This document shows, piece after piece, positions 59,617 through 64,000 of a stretch of 64,000 nt of DNA. This DNA comes from Opitutia bacterium Tous-C4FEB. Lineage in GTDB: Bacteria; Verrucomicrobiota; Verrucomicrobiia; Opitutales; Opitutaceae. The notes below the pieces were generated by a model. It was given only the letters and a program-made list of their open reading frames with translations. It did no database searches and was not told where the DNA came from. The translations under genes and the position numbers were made by a program. The stretch covers positions 310,001-374,000 of the forward strand of contig NEVA01000001.1 in assembly GCA_002304445.1 (NCBI GenBank), written 5' to 3'. Within the stretch, counting starts at the first letter, position 1, and each line of letters begins with the position of its first letter.

Positions 59617-60069
59617 CTAACCCCGCCCGCCCTTGAGCAGCACGAGAAAATCGGTGCCCTTCGATTCAAACTCGCGCCAATAACTGTCCTCGATCTCCTC
59701 CAGCCGCTTCGCTTCATCCTCAGTCAATTCTTCGCTGAGTTTGGTCGAACCCAACTCCGCCTTGAGATCGCGCTCTGCCAGTCGCTCGACCAGTTCGCGC
59801 CAAAAGGCGTCCTCTTCAAACCGCGCCATTTTTTCGAGCAACGCTTCGGATTCCAATTTGTCCGAAGGCTGAAACTCACCCTCGGCGACTTCCTCAACGA
59901 GATCGGCGCAGCCGAGCGGAGTCGCGAGCGCGAATAGTTTTTGCGCCGCATCGGCATACCGCTCCGGCAACACGTCCGGAGCATCGCTGCCGCTGCTCGC
60001 GACCCTCAGCCCCAGGTAAGCGAGTTCGAGGATGCGGGCATATTCCTTGGCTGTGAACGAAACTTTCAT
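59617..60069 (-). CDS. Acidic hypothetical protein
   Basis: The 150-residue product is highly charged and helical: KVSFTAKEYARILELAYLGLRV at the start, then GCADLVEEVAEGEFQPSD, FEEDAFWRELVERLAERD and EDEAKRLEEIEDSYWREFESKG. No signal or membrane segment is present. Its N-terminus resembles the start of small proteins of unknown function (FTxxEYxRLLELxYLG). No function is assigned. It lies between the dehydratase operon and the 103-nt repeat. Confidence 0.6.
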   Translation of the reverse strand: MKVSFTAKEYARILELAYLGLRVASSGSDAPDVLPERYADAAQKLFALATPLGCADLVEEVAEGEFQPSDKLESEALLEKMARFEEDAFWRELVERLAERDLKAELGSTKLSEELTEDEAKRLEEIEDSYWREFESKGTDFLVLLKGGRG

Positions 60070-60141
60070 GCGCCGAAACAGCCGCGTCCCCGCGCGCCGC
60101 GCAAGGCCGGACTGTTCCGCACCCGCCCCCAGCCCGCCGGT

Positions 60142-61566
60142 CTACAGCTCCTCCGCCGCCAACCCGTCCAATGGCGGAGGCACCGCCCCCAGACCCGGCG
60201 TGCGCGTCAACGACCCGATCCGCACTTCGCCCATCCGCACATCCATCCGGGGCCAGTGCGGCGCTACCACGGCCCGGCAGTAAACATCGCCGTGGTGCTT
60301 GAGGACATGATCCTGCACCGCAGTCGGCCACGCGGCGAGCCCGGCAAAATAATGGTGCCCGTTGCGCTCCACGCTCTCCACCCCGAGCGCCGCCTGCACC
60401 GCCAAATCCTGCAACACCGCCACCGGGCCCACATTCGCCAAATCCTCGCCCGAGAGCATCCCCGGCTCGCCCGCCGCGCGTCGCTGCGCCAGCCGGCACG
60501 CGTTGGCCACACCTTTAAAGATGCCTTTGCAGTTCTTGTGACTCGTCCCCGCGTAGCCGAGCGCCAGCGCCGCCGGCAGGCTGCCGGTCTCCGCATCCGA
60601 CTCGTCGATGATGATCGGCGGCCGGTCCGGCCACGCCCGCGCCAGCTCGCCGATCGCGTCCGACAACGCGACTTCCCGGTGCCACGGTTGCTCGATGAAC
60701 AACAGCCGCGGCCACAGCGTTTTCAGCTCCGGCGCCGCCATCAGCCGGCGCGCGTAGTCCGCAAACGCCCCGACCTCCCGGAAGCTTTCGTTTCCATCGA
60801 GCGAAAATCGCCAATCCGTCCCCGCACACTCTTTCGCAAAAATCTTTGCCATCCGCGCGAGCCGCTCGAAATCACGCGGCTCCTCCCCGTTGATCTTCAG
60901 CTTGAAATGTCGCAGTCCATAAACCCGTGCGCACGCGTCGAGCGCCTGCGGTAACCGGTCGTTCAACCGCTCTTCCGGCGGGATGTCGCCGTCCACCAGC
61001 GGATCGCCCAGCCCCACCGTGTGCCGCACCGTGATCGCCTCGGCCGGGACCGCCGGCAGCCAGTCGCGCGGCGCCGAGCCCACCAGCTCAGGCCACAACG
61101 TCCCGAGGTCCACGCCAAAAATATTGGCCCGCAAGCCCGCCGCGAATCCCGCCCCGTGCATCCGGCCAAACGCGTCGATCAGCCCGCGCTCCACCAGCGA
61201 CGTCCCAAACTGCGCGAGCAGCGGCGCGATCTTTTCCTCTGCCGCCCATACCGCCTGCGCCGCATACAGCTCGCGCCAAAACTCGAACACCGTCGCCGCC
61301 TTCACGCCGAAAGCGTGGTCCACCGCCGCGCGGATTACCTCCAGCATATCCTCGATCTCGTCCTTCGGCGCCCGCACCGGATCTTTCGTGAACCACTTCG
61401 GCGGGAGGTGGTCCGCCGCGACCCCCGTCGCGACTCGCCCATCGATTTCAAAGGTGAACGCGAGGATCACGTGCGGCAGCTCCGTGAGCGTGGCGATGCC
61501 GTAGCGAAACGGCATCCGCAGCCGCAGGTGCGTGCGGTGGAGCTTGACGGCGCGAAGTGAGATCAT
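60142..61566 (-). CDS. Enolase-superfamily protein (mandelate racemase/muconate lactonising type)
   Basis: ATG 61566 (MISLRAVKLHRTHLRLRMPFRYG) gives 474 residues. The N-terminal capping domain is LHRTHLRLRMPFRYGIATLTELPH. In the barrel, LRHFKLKINGE holds the first catalytic Lys. Metal ligands lie in WRFSLDGNESFR (Asp), LLFIEQPWHRE (Glu) and IIIDESDAETG (Asp). A Lys in SHKNCKGIFKGVANA stands opposite. A longer cap and C-terminal part distinguish it from typical 400-residue members. The superfamily acts on sugar acids, dipeptides or related; the reaction is unknown. It is 13 bp downstream of a second enolase-superfamily gene. Confidence 0.85.
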   Translation of the reverse strand: MISLRAVKLHRTHLRLRMPFRYGIATLTELPHVILAFTFEIDGRVATGVAADHLPPKWFTKDPVRAPKDEIEDMLEVIRAAVDHAFGVKAATVFEFWRELYAAQAVWAAEEKIAPLLAQFGTSLVERGLIDAFGRMHGAGFAAGLRANIFGVDLGTLWPELVGSAPRDWLPAVPAEAITVRHTVGLGDPLVDGDIPPEERLNDRLPQALDACARVYGLRHFKLKINGEEPRDFERLARMAKIFAKECAGTDWRFSLDGNESFREVGAFADYARRLMAAPELKTLWPRLLFIEQPWHREVALSDAIGELARAWPDRPPIIIDESDAETGSLPAALALGYAGTSHKNCKGIFKGVANACRLAQRRAAGEPGMLSGEDLANVGPVAVLQDLAVQAALGVESVERNGHHYFAGLAAWPTAVQDHVLKHHGDVYCRAVVAPHWPRMDVRMGEVRIGSLTRTPGLGAVPPPLDGLAAEEL

Positions 61567-61579
61567 GGGTCGCGGCCTC

Positions 61580-62863
61580 TCAACCAAACATCGCCTCGAA
61601 ATGCGGCGAGGGCTGCAACACCGCGCCGCTCTGCGCGTAGTAATCCGCGTCGAGCTCGAACACGCCGCGCTGCGTCCGCGCCCACGGCGCGTCGGCGCGC
61701 GGGTGGTAGCCTCGCATCGTCTCCCAGTTGCGATAATTTTGATGGCCGTTGGTTTCGATCAGCCCGATCCCAAGACCCGGAAACGGCGCCAGCCGGGCCG
61801 CCACGTTCTTGTTCCACTCGACGAGCAACGGGCTCACCGTCAGGTCGGCGCAGAAACAGGGCACGCCGTGCTCGTGCGCGAGCTGCGCAATCTTGAGCGA
61901 CATGCTGAACGTCTTCGCGATCGGCTTCAGCGCGATCGCAGAATACCCCATCTGGATGCGCTTCAGCGCGTCGTGGTCCGTGTGTGCGCTCTCGTCTGCC
62001 GCCACCCGCACCGGAATGTCGCGGATGTCGATCTCCAGCTCCTCGGGAAACGGTTCTTCGATGAGCGCGATCTGGTCAAAGGCTCCGATGGCCTTCGTGT
62101 GGTCGAGCAGGCGCAGGAGCGTCTCCTTGCTTTCATAGCGCCCGTTGGCGTCGAAGTAATACGGCAGCTTGCCGTTCGCCGTGTAAGGCGTGCGGGCATC
62201 ACCGATGGCCGCGTGGATCGCGCTGATCCGCGCCATATCTTTCTCGAGCATCTCGGCCTGCGTGCCGGGCTGGCCGATTTTGATCTTCATGAAAAAATAG
62301 CCCGCCTCGACCGCCGCTTTCAGTTCATCGATCGGAATGCCGTAGGCCATGAGCGGAATGCTCGCCGCCCGCGTGTGCCGGTGCGCGAGCGCCGGCCGGT
62401 AGGGAGCCGGGATGAGATCGTCGAAATTGGAAATCCCGTTCTCCGCCGCGTAGAGTTGCCATACCGCGAAATCGACGCCCACGAGCGCGTTGAGGGCAAA
62501 GGTCTCGCGCAACCCCGCGTGCCCCGTGATTTTTTTGCCGTAGGCATAGACGTCGTGCCGGATCGATTCGAGCAGCGCGACGGGATCGGAAAACGTCTGT
62601 CCCTTGAGTTGCTGCACGGCCCACTCGCTCATCGCATACATCAGCGCGTTACCACCGCTCTCGGAGTGCCCCGCGAAGACCTGGGCGTCGCTCCACAACA
62701 CACCCTGCGAACACAGTCCGATCCCCCGCTTGCCGCCCGCGCTCCCGAGCATCGCCGCGCTTTGCCAGATCTCCGACATATACCCGCCCTTGAACCCAAA
62801 TGGCCGCACGAGCGGCTCCCGCTCAAAATTCGAACCGACGGTGGTGATCGTGATGGACTTCAT
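61580..62863 (-). CDS. Enolase-superfamily protein (epimerase/dehydratase type)
   Basis: The 427-residue product has the N-terminal EREPLVRPFGFKGGYMSEIW region and a barrel with YFFMKIKIGQPG (K-x-K catalytic pair), YYFDANGRYESKET (Asp), IALIEEPFPEEL (Glu) and VRVAADESAHTD (Asp ligand). GYSAIALKPIAKTFSMSLKIA gives the opposite Lys. This is a full set of ligands of the muconate-lactonising subgroup, close in look to dipeptide epimerases and sugar acid dehydratases. It starts 72 bp after the cyclase gene and ends 13 bp before the other enolase-superfamily gene. Two such enzymes in tandem with a cyclase suggest one pathway on sugar lactones or acids. Confidence 0.87.
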   Translation of the reverse strand: MKSITITTVGSNFEREPLVRPFGFKGGYMSEIWQSAAMLGSAGGKRGIGLCSQGVLWSDAQVFAGHSESGGNALMYAMSEWAVQQLKGQTFSDPVALLESIRHDVYAYGKKITGHAGLRETFALNALVGVDFAVWQLYAAENGISNFDDLIPAPYRPALAHRHTRAASIPLMAYGIPIDELKAAVEAGYFFMKIKIGQPGTQAEMLEKDMARISAIHAAIGDARTPYTANGKLPYYFDANGRYESKETLLRLLDHTKAIGAFDQIALIEEPFPEELEIDIRDIPVRVAADESAHTDHDALKRIQMGYSAIALKPIAKTFSMSLKIAQLAHEHGVPCFCADLTVSPLLVEWNKNVAARLAPFPGLGIGLIETNGHQNYRNWETMRGYHPRADAPWARTQRGVFELDADYYAQSGAVLQPSPHFEAMFG

Positions 62864-62935
62864 GGATGTCGAAAGCTTCGTGAAAAAGGAGACCGTGCCG
62901 AGCCATCACCCGCCGTCAACTCTGCCGCCCGGTCT

Positions 62936-63586
62936 TCACGCCACCTCGATCACCGGCCGGCACATCGCGCCCGAGCAACCCGGCCAGTTAAGCGGCAGCG
63001 CCCAGAATTTTACCGGCGCCGCCAACGCAAACACTTCCGCCGGAAATTTCAGCTCCTCCACCACCCACAGCCCCGCCCCCAGCAAAATCGTGTGCGTCTC
63101 CGCGTTGATCGCGCCGCCCCCTCCGATCGAATAGTGGTCGATCCCCACGCCGCGCACGCCGCGCGCCACCAGCCAGCGCGCGCCCGCCGGATCGACATAC
63201 GGCGAGTGATGCAGCCACTCCTCCGTCTTCGCCCGCCGATAACCCCAGCCCGTTGCGAGCAACACGATCTCGCCCGCTGCGAGTCCCGGGAGTTTTTCCG
63301 CCAGCAACTCCGCCGTGATGGGCGCATCGGCGGTCAGCCCGCGCAAATCCGCGATGCGCGCCGATCCGACAAAGGTCTCCAAGGGCAACGCATCGATGCT
63401 CTTTCCGCCCGCGATCTTGTGCAGCGGCGCATCAAGGTGGCTGCCCGTGTGGGTCGCCATCGCGATCTCCTCCATCCGCCAGCCGTCCGCCGGGTGGTCC
63501 GCCGTGCGGCGAAACGACACCGGCGGATGCACCGGGCAATTCGGGGCATTATCATAGAGCGGCTGCGAGAGATCGATGAGGCGCAT
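62936..63586 (-). CDS. Cyclase family protein (kynurenine-formamidase-like)
   Basis: ATG 63586 (MRLIDLSQPLYDNAPNCPVHPP) gives 216 residues. The metal motif is EEIAMATHTGSHLDAPLHKIAGG (H-x-G-x-H-x-D-x-P-x-H), then LLATGWGYRR and a late His-Glu region. The family includes kynurenine formamidase and bacterial cyclases and lactonases; its reaction is hydrolytic with Mn or Zn. Placed first in an operon with two enolase-superfamily genes, a lactone or amide step in a sugar-acid path is likely. It starts divergently from the SOUL protein gene. Confidence 0.85.
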   Translation of the reverse strand: MRLIDLSQPLYDNAPNCPVHPPVSFRRTADHPADGWRMEEIAMATHTGSHLDAPLHKIAGGKSIDALPLETFVGSARIADLRGLTADAPITAELLAEKLPGLAAGEIVLLATGWGYRRAKTEEWLHHSPYVDPAGARWLVARGVRGVGIDHYSIGGGGAINAETHTILLGAGLWVVEELKFPAEVFALAAPVKFWALPLNWPGCSGAMCRPVIEVA

Positions 63587-63691
63587 CGTCAAAAAGCGTT
63601 CTAATTGTGATGCCGAGGCAACCGCCGACATTTTCCTCGGTCAAGACTCGTACCGATTTGCCCTCCACGCCCCCCAGCGTTCAATCCGACC

Positions 63692-64000
63692 ATGCGTCCA
63701 ACCTACTTCATTCTCGCCCTTCTCGTCTTCACTCTCCCCATGTCCGCCCAAGAAGCCTTCCCTCCCACTCCTGCCGGCACCACCGAGCTCAAGACGCTTC
63801 CCGCCGGCGTGCTCCTGAAATCCGCCGGCCGGGGCAACTACTTCGACGGCGCCGACAATCTCTTCGGCCCGCTCTTCCGCTACATCTCAAAGCACAACAT
63901 CGCCATGACGACTCCGGTCGAGGCGCGCATCGACGATGCGGCGATGTTTTTTTGGGTCGCCGAGAGTGAGCGCACCAAGGTCGCCGGCAACGAAGCGGGG
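63692..64000 (+). CDS. SOUL heme-binding-like exported protein, N-terminal part (cut by window edge)
   Basis: ATG 63692 opens a frame that runs off the window, with 103 residues visible. A signal peptide (MRPTYFILALLVFTLPMSAQ) comes first. The body starts TTELKTLPAGVLLKSAGRG, then LFGPLFRYISKHNIAMTTPVEARI and MFFWVAESE. This matches the SOUL/HBP fold, including the FxxLFxYIxxxNxxxxxIxMTxPV signature. Eukaryotic members bind heme; the bacterial role is unknown. It is divergent from the cyclase operon. Confidence 0.85.
   Translation, partial: MRPTYFILALLVFTLPMSAQEAFPPTPAGTTELKTLPAGVLLKSAGRGNYFDGADNLFGPLFRYISKHNIAMTTPVEARIDDAAMFFWVAESERTKVAGNEAG

Noticed and set aside
61532-63604. 690-residue plus-strand frame over the enolase-superfamily operon
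   Set aside because: Arg-rich mirror of three well-supported minus-strand genes.
1-64000. CRISPR array, rRNA, tRNA, integrase or transposase
   Set aside because: Looked for regular repeat-spacer arrays, tRNA T-arm motifs (GGTTCGAATCC-like) and transposase signatures on both strands; none was found.

Overview
The window looks like a chromosomal piece of a high-GC Verrucomicrobiota bacterium, most likely of the Opitutaceae. This is inference from gene content: a TonB-dependent receptor without a SusD partner, three formylglycine-type sulfatases, a DUF6807 protein, enolase-superfamily dehydratases, DUF481 and DUF3016 proteins, and a proline-rich one-TM protein of a kind I associate with that family. 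No rRNA, tRNA, CRISPR array or transposase was found.

Layout. 1-8.4 kb is housekeeping: the end of a tRNA-dihydrouridine synthase, a MarC-type membrane protein, a split proline-rich membrane protein, RarD, an SGNH esterase, an FKBP isomerase overlapping a uracil-DNA glycosylase, a DEAD-box helicase next to a glycine-rich RRM protein, a thioesterase and an S4 protein. 8.4-19.3 kb holds DUF3016 and DUF6807 proteins, uracil phosphoribosyltransferase beside a nucleoside-deoxyribosyltransferase-like protein, a penicillin-acylase-family hydrolase, a DUF5069-gluconokinase fusion, MalQ, a DUF481 gene broken by an in-frame amber codon, and a methyltransferase. 19.3-29.4 kb has a BadF-type sugar kinase operon, a possible DNA glycosylase, a DUF1016 nuclease whose gene contains two palindromes, an M28 peptidase, an OB-fold protein and a flavoprotein.

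29.7-38.7 kb is the accessory region. A type I restriction-modification operon (hsdR-hsdM-hsdS) carries a half-size hsdS. It is followed by a lower-GC two-gene cassette (a 75-residue protein and a DUF2335 membrane protein) and then an orphan hsdS 3' tail. The cassette lies between two perfect 46-bp copies of the hsdS 3' end. Further on are a conserved protein with kinase-like motifs, a methyltransferase, and a RelB/DinJ-MazF toxin-antitoxin pair whose toxin frame has no canonical start codon.

38.8-64 kb is mainly carbohydrate metabolism. From 46.9 to 58.1 kb, a TonB receptor, two sulfatases, an alginate-lyase-family protein, an IolB-like isomerase and an SDR dehydrogenase lie on one strand, with a divergent AraC regulator and a PIG-L deacetylase beside them. 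This fits uptake and breakdown of a sulfated, uronate-containing polysaccharide. A further sulfatase with a TPR protein, a nucleotidyltransferase operon, and an operon of two enolase-superfamily enzymes plus a cyclase complete the region. Dispersed repeats include three GTAG-headed REP/BIME-like elements and two copies of a 103-nt intergenic repeat. Three loci look broken or split (1.25-2.06, 17.2-18.2 and 45.4-45.8 kb).
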